The notes beneath the pieces were generated by a model. That model had not been told where the DNA came from and did not search any database. It saw nothing but the letters and a program-made list of their open reading frames with translations. Positions 1-6,584 of a DNA stretch of 9,244 nucleotides are shown one piece after another. The translations under genes and the position numbers were made by a program. Numbering within the stretch: the first letter of the stretch is position 1; the number at the start of each line of letters is the position of its first letter. The stretch is from Bacteroidales bacterium UBA1736 (lineage in GTDB: Bacteria; Bacteroidota; Bacteroidia; Bacteroidales; UBA932). Location: the NCBI GenBank assembly GCA_002315825.1, contig DCIC01000117.1, positions 3,417 through 12,660 of the forward strand, written 5' to 3'.

Positions 1-42
1 TTCAACATTTTCCGACAGTCCCTAATTAATAGTATTTGTGTT

Positions 43-1923
43 TTACAAAGATATTGACAATCCACACATAACCGTTGCTCCAGATCCCGGGAATCCGTCC
101 ATAGTGTAATATGGCTTATTAAGAAGATTCTCACCGCGGGCAAAGAGTTGTATCCCGTTACGGATTTGATAGCCAACTCTGGCCTTAAGATCCAGGTAAT
201 GCTCGGTTTTGGCATTGTCTCCTGTAGAGAGATAAAGCCCGTCGATAGACAAGGCTCCTATGCCAAAGTTAAACTTCCCGGGAGTCCAGTGGACGCCGGC
301 GTATGCCTTGTGACGAGGAGCACCAATGTAGATGGTACTCATATGCAAGTAACTGTAGTTGAGATTTAGTGACAGAGTCGGGCTTACTCGATAGTCAGCA
401 CTTAGTTCTATCCCGGAATTTTCAAACTCACCCACATTGCGGTACTGGCGCTTTCCTTCCACCACAACGACTTCAATAATATTTGATCCTTTAGTGTAAA
501 AGAGACTTGCCTCAAAGTTGAGTGCGCCATCCAGCAGATGCTGACCGAAGGTAAAGTCGTAGCTCCAGGCAGCCTCGGGCAAAAGCTCTTCGTTAGCCAC
601 GGAATACATATACAACTCTCTCATATTTGGCATACGGAAGCCCTTTGAAGCTGAAAGCTTGAGAGTAGTATTGCGGCCGGGCATATACGAAATGCCGGCC
701 TGAGGAATATACTGCATACCGTAAGCACTGTGATGGTCAAAGCGTATGCCCGCATTGAACATAAATTGACCCAATTGCTGCTGGTCAGTCAGATAGAAGG
801 CCTCCTCGTGCAACTTTTTATGGTCGGCATATATCTCGGTAACCGGATTGCGATAGGCATTGCCCCCATAGTAAAGCAAGTCGGCACCCACAGTGAGTGT
901 ATTGCCTGTCAGGATATTTGTCACCTGATAAGCCGAAAGGCCTGCAGTAAAGTCAGTACTGTGGAAGAGGTACTCGCGAGGCTCGCCTCCTTCGCTATAG
1001 CCATCGTCTATGATATGGTTACCCCAGTTATAATAGAGGTCAACGTTGCCGTTAGTGCGTTCGTAACGGTTCTCAAGACTGACTCCGGCCATACCGCGGA
1101 TAAAATGGGCATTCCCCTCGATCATCGGTTCCGCCTCGGTCCCCGGATTCTCCGAATAAGCATCCATCAGACTAAAATTTGCGCCAAATCGCCACGAATC
1201 ACTAATTTGATAACTCGCTTTGGCCAAGCCGCTGACAGAACGGAATGCAGAGTTGGGTCGATGTCCATCCGTGCGGTCATAGCTAAGGTTGGCCGTGGCA
1301 GCGAATTTCCCTTTCTTATAGTTGTCCGAAAAATTGCCGCGCGCGCTGCCATACGAACCTCCCATAAGCTTAACATCCACGGTATTGCCGTCACGTGTTG
1401 GCTTGCGGGTAATAATGTTTATGGCGCCACCCATAGCGTTGGAGCCATAGAGCACTGATGAAGCTCCACGGGCCACCTCAACACGCTGGGCATTGGTTGC
1501 AATATATTCATCGCTGACAGGGTGTCCGAAGATTGATTCAAACTGAGGATGTCCGTCAATCAGAATCAAAACACGACCACTTGCCGCCCCAAATCCACGC
1601 AACGAGATAGACCCGGCAGCACCGCTGGAAATGCCATAACCCGTAACACCACGGCTAGTGATAAAGAGCCCCGGCACCTGGTCCATCAATACCGGCATCA
1701 AGGCATTCTGGTCACTTTGCTGTACGACATTTCGTCCAATCACGGTGACAGGAACCGGCAAAGCATCACGAAGGACCTCCTGCCTAGTGCCCGTTACCAC
1801 TACGGCTTGCAAAGTATCAGATTTGACAGTAGGATTGTCGTTCTTTTTGTTCTCTGCAAATAAAGCCGTCAGGCCAGCCAAGAAAATTGATGTTATGAGT
1901 ACAAATATTCTGTAAATTTTCAT
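43..1923 (-). CDS. TonB-dependent outer-membrane receptor
   Basis: This 626-residue protein is a TonB-dependent receptor that should import a scarce ligand across the outer membrane using energy from TonB-ExbBD. Residues 1-23 form a Sec signal peptide with likely cleavage after LFA. A TonB-box-like segment (TLQAVVVTGTR) spans 37-47. The plug domain runs to about 176 and contains SLRGFG, LIDGHP and the VARGASSVLYG segment near 150-160. The rest is a 22-strand-type barrel ending in ENLLNKPYY plus a terminal beta strand. FRMP (429-432) followed by NEEL (444-447) resembles the FRAP/NPNL region of haem receptors, but this does not settle the substrate; a metal, haem, cobalamin or siderophore are all possible. 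There is no SusD partner and no N-terminal carboxypeptidase-regulatory-like domain, so a SusC-type glycan role is unlikely. A GGAG sequence (1929-1932, minus strand) lies 5 nt before ATG 1923. Family is near certain; ligand is unknown. Confidence 0.93.
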   Translation of the reverse strand: MKIYRIFVLITSIFLAGLTALFAENKKNDNPTVKSDTLQAVVVTGTRQEVLRDALPVPVTVIGRNVVQQSDQNALMPVLMDQVPGLFITSRGVTGYGISSGAAGSISLRGFGAASGRVLILIDGHPQFESIFGHPVSDEYIATNAQRVEVARGASSVLYGSNAMGGAINIITRKPTRDGNTVDVKLMGGSYGSARGNFSDNYKKGKFAATANLSYDRTDGHRPNSAFRSVSGLAKASYQISDSWRFGANFSLMDAYSENPGTEAEPMIEGNAHFIRGMAGVSLENRYERTNGNVDLYYNWGNHIIDDGYSEGGEPREYLFHSTDFTAGLSAYQVTNILTGNTLTVGADLLYYGGNAYRNPVTEIYADHKKLHEEAFYLTDQQQLGQFMFNAGIRFDHHSAYGMQYIPQAGISYMPGRNTTLKLSASKGFRMPNMRELYMYSVANEELLPEAAWSYDFTFGQHLLDGALNFEASLFYTKGSNIIEVVVVEGKRQYRNVGEFENSGIELSADYRVSPTLSLNLNYSYLHMSTIYIGAPRHKAYAGVHWTPGKFNFGIGALSIDGLYLSTGDNAKTEHYLDLKARVGYQIRNGIQLFARGENLLNKPYYTMDGFPGSGATVMCGLSISL

Positions 1924-1968
1924 TTATTCTCCGACTTGCTTGCCTTTTCGCCCTCGTTTATACTTGAA

Positions 1969-2022
1969 GTAAAAAATCATTATTAATTTTTTACAATTAA
2001 CGGGCCTTTTTTCGAATTAACG
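1969..2022. promoter_or_regulatory. Repeat cluster upstream of the TonB receptor gene, possible operator
   Basis: The 163-bp gap between the reductase stop and the receptor start is very A+T-rich. It contains a perfect 9-bp inverted repeat, GTAAAAAAT (1969-1977) and ATTTTTTAC (1986-1994), with an 8-nt spacer. Directly abutting it are two direct copies of AATTAACG (1995-2002 and 2015-2022), 20 bp apart start to start, about two helical turns. The cluster lies 46-99 bp before the receptor ATG, a plausible place for a regulator of nutrient uptake. No clear TAnnTTTG box was found in this gap. The dyad could alternatively be a weak A/U-only hairpin ending the reductase transcript. Confidence 0.35.
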
Positions 2023-2086
2023 ATAACCAAAAAATGTGTATTAATTACCTATTTTATGGAAAGCAATGGAGAATGGAAATTCTAAC

Positions 2087-3502
2087 TTAAGTTCTTTTTA
2101 ATTTTTCTACAAGAGTTTGGATTTTTTCGAGTTCACGAGGAATCCTGATGCCCTGCGGGCATTTGGGTTGGCATTGGCCGCAATTGATGCAGAACTCTGC
2201 TCTCTGCTCCGGCTCCATTGCATTTTTATAGCGATTGAGAAAAAGCCGTCTCTTCCTCATATACTCTTTATCGTGCTCGCCGTCAGGGTTGGGCATATTC
2301 AATTGGCTGGTACAGGCATCGGCCACGCGAAGATTGGCCGGAATATTCACCCCATAGGGACAAGGCATACAATAATCGCAGGCAGTGCATCCTATGGGAC
2401 GGTTCTCACCGAACAGCCTCGCGATATCGGTTTCCATCACAGCCTGCTCGTCTTCACTCAAGGTCTGTAAAGGACTGAAGGTATTGATATTCTCAATCAA
2501 TTGCTCCATATTGGACATTCCGCTCAGGGTAGTCATAACTCCGGGGTGTGAAGCAACATAATCAAGTGCAAGACCCGCCGGGCTCATATCCGGGCGGACT
2601 TGGGCCATCCTGTCGCGCAGGGCATCACTCACGCGGGCTAGAGCCCCGCCTCGGATAGGTTCCATAACGACAACAGGGATATTCCTTTTTACCAATTCAT
2701 CATACAGATACTTGGCATTATCCGTCCCGTTGCCGACATAAGTCCAGTCATAGTAATTCATCTGTATCTGGACAAAATCCCAATGCACCTGTCCCTGATC
2801 GTGAAGCGCAATAAAATGGTCAAATGCTCTGTAATCACCGTGGAAAGAGAAGCCAAGATGCCTTATCTCCCCTCTCTGCCTTTTTTCCATCAGCCAGTTC
2901 AATACACCCGAACGGATGAAACGAAGTTCGAACGAAGGTATCCCGCCTCCGCTTCCGCCTCCTATGTTGTGACAAAGATAATAGTCAAAATAATCCGTAC
3001 GCAGACGCTCACAAGACTGATTATAAAGAGCAACTGACTTTTCATATATCTCCTCGGCGCTTATCTGTGGGTTATCCTGAAGGAAATGATGGCTAGACAT
3101 CTTGGTTGCCAGCATATAGGACTCACGCGGATGTCTGACGGCAGCTATTCCAAGAGCAATTTCAGACTCTCCGCCCTGATAAAAAGGAGCAGTGTCAAAA
3201 TAATTGATTCCGTGAGCAAGAGCATAATCAAACATCTCATTAATGGCAGCCTGATCAAGAACGGTGTCCGACCCTTCCATAAAAGGAAAGCGCATACAAC
3301 CAAGCCCCAGAAGGCTGACTGTATCACCTGTACTTTCCCAATACTTCGTACTGATCCCTTCCGCTGAGCTTTGAGGCACTCCCGCTGCGGGCGCAGAAGG
3401 GGCTGAGGAATTGCACGAAAAGACCGATGTTCCAAGAGCAAGTCCGGTCCCACCTACCATCATAGTTTTCAATGCATCACGTCTTGAAATTTTGCCAGCC
3501 AT
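2087..3502 (-). CDS. Exported aldo/keto reductase with C-terminal 4Fe-4S motifs
   Basis: This 471-residue oxidoreductase joins an aldo/keto reductase TIM barrel (about 55-350) to an iron-sulfur tail. The AKR tetrad is visible: D103 and Y108 in YFDTAPFY, K134 in ATK, and H178 in LCHN. The tail holds C372, C375, C378 and C381 (CxxCxxCxxCP), then C438, C441, C444 and C448 (CxxCxxCxxxCP, classic 4Fe-4S). This arrangement is usual for the AKR-ferredoxin family common in anaerobes. The N-terminus is a twin-arginine signal: SRRDALK at 6-12, a hydrophobic stretch at 14-28, then VFSC with C30 as a possible lipidation cysteine. The protein is therefore probably exported folded with its clusters and may be anchored in an envelope membrane. 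The substrate is unknown. It lies downstream of htpG behind a strong hairpin and probably has its own promoter. The ATG at 3502 directly begins the Tat signal, which supports the start. Confidence 0.93.
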   Translation of the reverse strand: MAGKISRRDALKTMMVGGTGLALGTSVFSCNSSAPSAPAAGVPQSSAEGISTKYWESTGDTVSLLGLGCMRFPFMEGSDTVLDQAAINEMFDYALAHGINYFDTAPFYQGGESEIALGIAAVRHPRESYMLATKMSSHHFLQDNPQISAEEIYEKSVALYNQSCERLRTDYFDYYLCHNIGGGSGGGIPSFELRFIRSGVLNWLMEKRQRGEIRHLGFSFHGDYRAFDHFIALHDQGQVHWDFVQIQMNYYDWTYVGNGTDNAKYLYDELVKRNIPVVVMEPIRGGALARVSDALRDRMAQVRPDMSPAGLALDYVASHPGVMTTLSGMSNMEQLIENINTFSPLQTLSEDEQAVMETDIARLFGENRPIGCTACDYCMPCPYGVNIPANLRVADACTSQLNMPNPDGEHDKEYMRKRRLFLNRYKNAMEPEQRAEFCINCGQCQPKCPQGIRIPRELEKIQTLVEKLKRT

Positions 3503-3526
3503 AAATAAAAGTCCGTTATTGTAAAC

Positions 3527-3555
3527 AAGCCGCTTCCGGAACCCGGAAACGGCTT
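3527..3555 (-). terminator. Strong hairpin between htpG and the reductase: htpG terminator or leader attenuator
   Basis: Arms 3527-3539 and 3543-3555 pair at 12 of 13 positions, with one C-A mismatch and a 3-nt loop. The core is G+C-rich and the flanks are A+T-rich. On the minus strand the stem is followed by GTTTACAATAAC, a broken U-tract. It lies about 39 bp past the htpG stop and 24 bp before the reductase ATG. The simplest reading is an htpG terminator. However, a promoter-like box lies upstream of it, so it would also be transcribed in the reductase leader. Confidence 0.6.
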
Positions 3556-3578
3556 ATCCAAGGTTATTTGTCCAATGA

Positions 3579-3586
3579 CAAATATA
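3579..3586 (-). promoter_or_regulatory. Candidate -7 box for the reductase gene
   Basis: The minus strand reads TATATTTG, a perfect match to the Bacteroidetes -7 consensus TAnnTTTG, 76 bp before the reductase ATG and just after the htpG stop. No TTTG was found at the usual -33 distance. The box overlaps one arm of an 8-bp perfect inverted repeat (TATTTGTC at 3565-3572, GACAAATA at 3577-3584, 4-nt spacer), which could be an operator or a small RNA hairpin. Chance occurrence in A+T-rich DNA is possible. Confidence 0.4.
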
Positions 3587-3593
3587 TGAATAA

Positions 3594-5453
3594 TTATTTG
3601 GTCTCCAATAATTTTCTGGACCTTGAAATGAATTCGGCAAGAGCTTTTCCCTTCAGCATTCCGTTGGAAAGAAGAGCAAGGTCGGCAAGTTGATGCAGAA
3701 GCTCGCTTTCTTTGTCGCCGGACTCCACAATCTGCTGAATAAGAGGATTCTCCATATTCACAAGCACATTGTAGGACTGGGGCATCTGGCCATAGAAATT
3801 CATTCCGCCTCCCAGAGCGCTCATCTCGCGATATCTGCGCATAAATTCACTCTGCGTGATCACAAGAGCTTCAGCTGTCTCGCCAAGATTTCTCGCCTCC
3901 ACATAGTATTCATTGCCTTCGGGGAGAGCGGATTTAATGAGTTCATCCAGCTCCTTCTTCTTATCCTCGGAGAGCTCCGGCTTCACCTGTTCTTCCTGAG
4001 GAATCAGTTTGTCCACAGAATCGGAATCCACGCGGGCAAAGCGGGAATCGGCAATCTTACTCTCAAGCAAATTGATATAATGAGAATCAATGTCGCAATC
4101 CATCAACAACACATCATATCCTTTATTCTTCGCCGCCTCGATAAATGGGTACTGGCCCTCCACATCAGTGGCATACAAATACACAACTTTCTTATCCTTA
4201 TCGGTCTGAGATGTCTCTATCGCCTTGCGATAATCTTCAAACCCGAAATACTTCCCGTCGGTATTTTTGAAAAGAGCGAAATTGAGGGCTCTCTCACAGA
4301 ACTTCTCCTCAGTGAGCATACCATATTCAATAAAGAATTTGATATTGTCCCATTTATTTTCGAGTTGCTCTCTTTGCTCTTTAAATATCTGCTCCAGACG
4401 GTCTGCCACCTTCTTGGTGATATACGTAGATATCTTCTTTACGTTGGAATCACTCTGTAGATAGCTCCTGGACACATTCAAAGGAATATCAGGAGAATCA
4501 ATGACACCGTGAAGCATAGTCAGGAATTCGGGAACAATGTTGTCAACGTGGTCCGTTACGAACATCTGATTGCAGTAAAGCTGTATCTTATTCTTCAGGA
4601 TTGCAGTATGCTCCTTAATCTTGGGGAAATAAAGGACTCCCGTTAGATTGAAAGGATAATCCACATTGAGATGGATATGGAAAAGGGGCTCTTCATCCAT
4701 AGGATAGAGAGCTTTATAGAAGGTCATATAGTCCTCGTCCTTAAGATCTGAAGGTGCTTTTGTCCAAATAGGGTCAATATTGTTGACAACATCATCTTCA
4801 TCGGTATCGACATACTTGCCGTCTTTCCACTCCTGCTTCTTGCCGAAAATTACGGGAACAGGCATAAACTTGCAATATTTGTCCAGAAGCTCACGGATGC
4901 GGGTCTTAGCGGCATATTCTTCAGAATCCTTGTCGAGATATAGGGTTATGACTGTCCCGCGATCCTTCTTCTGTGATGCCTCCATCGAATACTCAGGAGA
5001 CCCGTCGCAGGTCCATTTGACTGCAGCAGAGCCTTCTTTCCAGCTCAAAGTATCAATTGTAACCTTTTCCGACACCATAAAAGCGGAATAGAATCCCAGT
5101 CCGAAATGCCCTATGATACTTCCCATCTGATCCTTGTATTTCTCAAGGAACTCACCTGCTGACGAAAAAGCTATCTGGTTGATATACTTGTCAACCTCCT
5201 CCTCGGTCATACCGATACCTTCATCTATGATTTTCAGTGTCTTCTCTTTCTCATCCAACTCCACCTTCACTGAAATGTCCCCGATCTCTCCCTTGTATTC
5301 GCCGCACAATGAGAGAGCCTTCATCTTCTGAGTGGCATCTACTGCATTAGCCACAAGCTCCCTGAGGAATATCTCGTGGTCTGAATAAAGAAATTGCTTG
5401 ATTACCGGAAAAATATTCTCAGTTGTTACTCCGATTTTGCCATTATTTGCCAT
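3594..5453 (-). CDS. htpG: HSP90-family molecular chaperone HtpG
   Basis: This 619-residue cytosolic chaperone is bacterial Hsp90, an ATP-driven dimer that helps fold and remodel client proteins. The N-terminal GHKL ATPase domain shows LRELVANAVDA with the catalytic glutamate and ATP-binding Asn near residues 31-36, DEGIGMT near 77-83, and GHFGLGFYSAF near 114-124. The middle domain includes HLNVDYPFNLTGVLYFP, a strongly conserved SPDIPLNVSRS segment and the LQSDSNVKKI helix. The C-terminal dimerisation domain ends near MLKGKALAEF. The total length matches E. coli HtpG (about 624), whereas many Bacteroidales homologues are, as I recall, about 680 residues because of a charged insertion in the C-terminal domain that is absent here. 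The ATG at 5453 gives the standard N-terminus. A weak -7-like TTAATTTG (5479-5486, minus strand) lies upstream, with one mismatch to consensus. Confidence 0.98.
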   Translation of the reverse strand: MANNGKIGVTTENIFPVIKQFLYSDHEIFLRELVANAVDATQKMKALSLCGEYKGEIGDISVKVELDEKEKTLKIIDEGIGMTEEEVDKYINQIAFSSAGEFLEKYKDQMGSIIGHFGLGFYSAFMVSEKVTIDTLSWKEGSAAVKWTCDGSPEYSMEASQKKDRGTVITLYLDKDSEEYAAKTRIRELLDKYCKFMPVPVIFGKKQEWKDGKYVDTDEDDVVNNIDPIWTKAPSDLKDEDYMTFYKALYPMDEEPLFHIHLNVDYPFNLTGVLYFPKIKEHTAILKNKIQLYCNQMFVTDHVDNIVPEFLTMLHGVIDSPDIPLNVSRSYLQSDSNVKKISTYITKKVADRLEQIFKEQREQLENKWDNIKFFIEYGMLTEEKFCERALNFALFKNTDGKYFGFEDYRKAIETSQTDKDKKVVYLYATDVEGQYPFIEAAKNKGYDVLLMDCDIDSHYINLLESKIADSRFARVDSDSVDKLIPQEEQVKPELSEDKKKELDELIKSALPEGNEYYVEARNLGETAEALVITQSEFMRRYREMSALGGGMNFYGQMPQSYNVLVNMENPLIQQIVESGDKESELLHQLADLALLSNGMLKGKALAEFISRSRKLLETK

Positions 5454-5489
5454 ATCTGTTCATTTTTTGGTTTCAACACAAATTAATAT

Positions 5490-5518
5490 GACCCTCACGG
5501 ATCATTTCCGAGAGGGTC
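5490..5518 (-). terminator. Hairpin downstream of the bactofilin gene, probable terminator
   Basis: Arms 5490-5500 and 5508-5518 pair at 10 of 11 positions, with one A-A mismatch and a 7-nt loop; GACCCTC pairs with GAGGGTC. On the minus strand it is followed by TATTAATTTG, which is U-rich but interrupted. It lies 42-70 bp past the bactofilin stop and about 37 bp before the htpG start, so it should separate the two transcripts. Confidence 0.6.
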
Positions 5519-5559
5519 AAATAATGTTCCATTCTATGGGACTATGACAATTTGTCAGT

Positions 5560-6090
5560 TTACTTCTGCTGAGATGCAGGTGAAGGGGCTGCTGCAGGAG
5601 CGTCATTACCCTTCTGAATCTTTGCGAACTCTCCGCTGTTGATCTTGTCGAACTCCGCGTCGGTGATCATCTTGGACTGACCGTTGAAATTGGCACCCAA
5701 CTCAACTACAATCTTGTTCATATGGATATTGCCGGTAACGGTACATCCTGACTTGAGAGCCAATGTGTCCTTTGCATAAGATGTCCCCTCATAATGTCCC
5801 CAGATATCCAGATTGTTACATACGATATCAGCTTTGATATGAGCGGTCTCACCAATGATGATACGGCCCTTGGAAGAAATCTTACCCTCAAAATCACCAT
5901 CAAATCTAATGTCGTGAAGCGAGACAATCTCACCTTTCATTACGGCCATACCGGCGGCAATTCTGCTGACCGAGTTGGGGTTGTTTGATACAGATTCGTT
6001 ATTAGTCATAAAATTTGAATTTTTAGGGTTACTACTTGATGACACCTGGCCGCTTCCGGTCGCAGGTTGAGTCGATTTGTTGTTGAACAT
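5560..6090 (-). CDS. Bactofilin (polymer-forming cytoskeletal protein)
   Basis: Bactofilins polymerise without nucleotide into filaments that act as scaffolds for cell-wall enzymes, polarity factors or chromosome proteins, usually at the inner face of the membrane. From ATG 6090 the protein has 176 residues. An Asn/Ser/Gln-rich disordered N-terminus (about 1-40) precedes a beta-helix core (about 45-142) of short repeats such as GDFEGKI, KGRIIIGETAHIKADI and GCTVTGNI. A short tail ends in an Ala/Pro/Ser-rich stretch. The frame stays open to a TTG at 6120 (186 residues), but that TTG lies inside a perfect -7 promoter box, so ATG 6090 is preferred; a 5' leader of roughly 20 nt then fits. An internal in-frame ATG at 6009 is a less likely alternative. 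No M23 peptidase, a frequent bactofilin partner, is adjacent, so its client is unknown. Confidence 0.92.
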   Translation of the reverse strand: MFNNKSTQPATGSGQVSSSSNPKNSNFMTNNESVSNNPNSVSRIAAGMAVMKGEIVSLHDIRFDGDFEGKISSKGRIIIGETAHIKADIVCNNLDIWGHYEGTSYAKDTLALKSGCTVTGNIHMNKIVVELGANFNGQSKMITDAEFDKINSGEFAKIQKGNDAPAAAPSPASQQK

Positions 6091-6117
6091 TCCCACAATA
6101 ATCTTAATACAACGCCT

Positions 6118-6125
6118 CAAATATA
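6118..6125 (-). promoter_or_regulatory. Candidate -7 box for the bactofilin gene
   Basis: The minus strand reads TATATTTG, a perfect TAnnTTTG match and the same octamer seen before the reductase gene. It lies 28 bp before ATG 6090, which gives a short normal leader. No clear TTTG is present at the -33 position. Confidence 0.5.
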
Positions 6126-6136
6126 AGCATTTTTTG

Positions 6137-6144
6137 TAACTTTG
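6137..6144 (+). promoter_or_regulatory. Candidate -7 box for the nuclease-cca-xerC-hpf operon
   Basis: The plus strand reads TAACTTTG, a perfect TAnnTTTG match. Only 2 nt separate it from the ATG at 6147, so transcription would start at or just beyond that codon. It lies 11 bp from the outward-facing box of the bactofilin gene. No TTTG was found at the -33 position. It is the only promoter candidate for the plus-strand chain in the 56-bp gap. Confidence 0.45.
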
Positions 6145-6146
6145 TT

Positions 6147-6584
6147 ATGTTTTTTAAAAAAAATAAGGTTTTGAGTCATTCCAAATCAATATTTGACCCC
6201 TTACGCAAGCGGGAAGTCCCACTCACAAGGGAGGAAAACGTAAGACAGTGGTTCATAGGGGTGCTCAATAAAGAACTCGGAGTACCTATGCATTTGATGA
6301 TGAGCGAAGTGGAGATAGAATACGGTCAGGCCCCAAAAAAATTCAGGGCTGACATAGTAGTATATGACAGGGACGGAAAAGTACTGGCTATCGTCGAATG
6401 CAAACGTCCTGATGTAAAACTCAGCGGCGTCACTCTCGAGCAGGCGCTCAGATATGATATGGTCCTTGACGCCAGACACTACCTGCTCACCAACGGAAAC
6501 GAGACCTATTATTACAGACGCGAAGGAGATACTATCCGCTCATTCAACTGCGTCCCACGTTATGATGAACTATGCCAACTGTAA
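6147..6584 (+). CDS. HsdR N-terminal-like PD-(D/E)xK protein, stand-alone
   Basis: This 145-residue protein resembles the N-terminal nuclease domain of type I restriction subunit HsdR (HSDR_N_2-like) but has no helicase domain. The PD-(D/E)xK core is visible: D69 in FRADIVVYD, then E84 and K86 in VECKRP. Q99 and Y103 form the QxxxY motif that follows in HsdR nucleases. E54 may be the helix glutamate. The active site therefore looks intact. Similar stand-alone proteins occur in Bacteroidetes core-type genomes without hsdM or hsdS, so a restriction role is unlikely; the real substrate is unknown. Its last 13 bp overlap the start of the CCA-adding enzyme gene, implying translational coupling. 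FDPLRKR at 16-22 is conserved, so the start must lie upstream of it; ATG 6147 is the best candidate, with TTG 6171 an alternative. A T6A8 run follows the ATG directly. Confidence 0.85.
   Translation: MFFKKNKVLSHSKSIFDPLRKREVPLTREENVRQWFIGVLNKELGVPMHLMMSEVEIEYGQAPKKFRADIVVYDRDGKVLAIVECKRPDVKLSGVTLEQALRYDMVLDARHYLLTNGNETYYYRREGDTIRSFNCVPRYDELCQL

Noticed and set aside
730..1458. 242-codon open frame antisense to the TonB receptor
   Set aside because: It overlaps the receptor's conserved plug and barrel coding region, and no family signature or start signal is visible.
3690..4460. 256-codon open frame antisense to htpG
   Set aside because: It lies wholly inside the htpG gene, its translation matches no family I recognise, and it is well explained as a codon-bias shadow of a conserved gene.
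5545..5557. Palindrome TGACAATTTGTCA after the bactofilin stop
   Set aside because: The 1-nt spacer prevents a useful RNA hairpin, and its place downstream of the gene offers no clear operator role. It is probably chance.
6091..6120. Ten-residue N-terminal extension of bactofilin from TTG 6120
   Set aside because: The TTG falls inside a perfect -7 promoter box, and ATG 6090 gives a typical bactofilin N-terminus.
6147..6584. Part of a type I restriction-modification system
   Set aside because: There is no helicase domain, methylase or specificity gene nearby. The gene is complete, short and embedded in a housekeeping operon.
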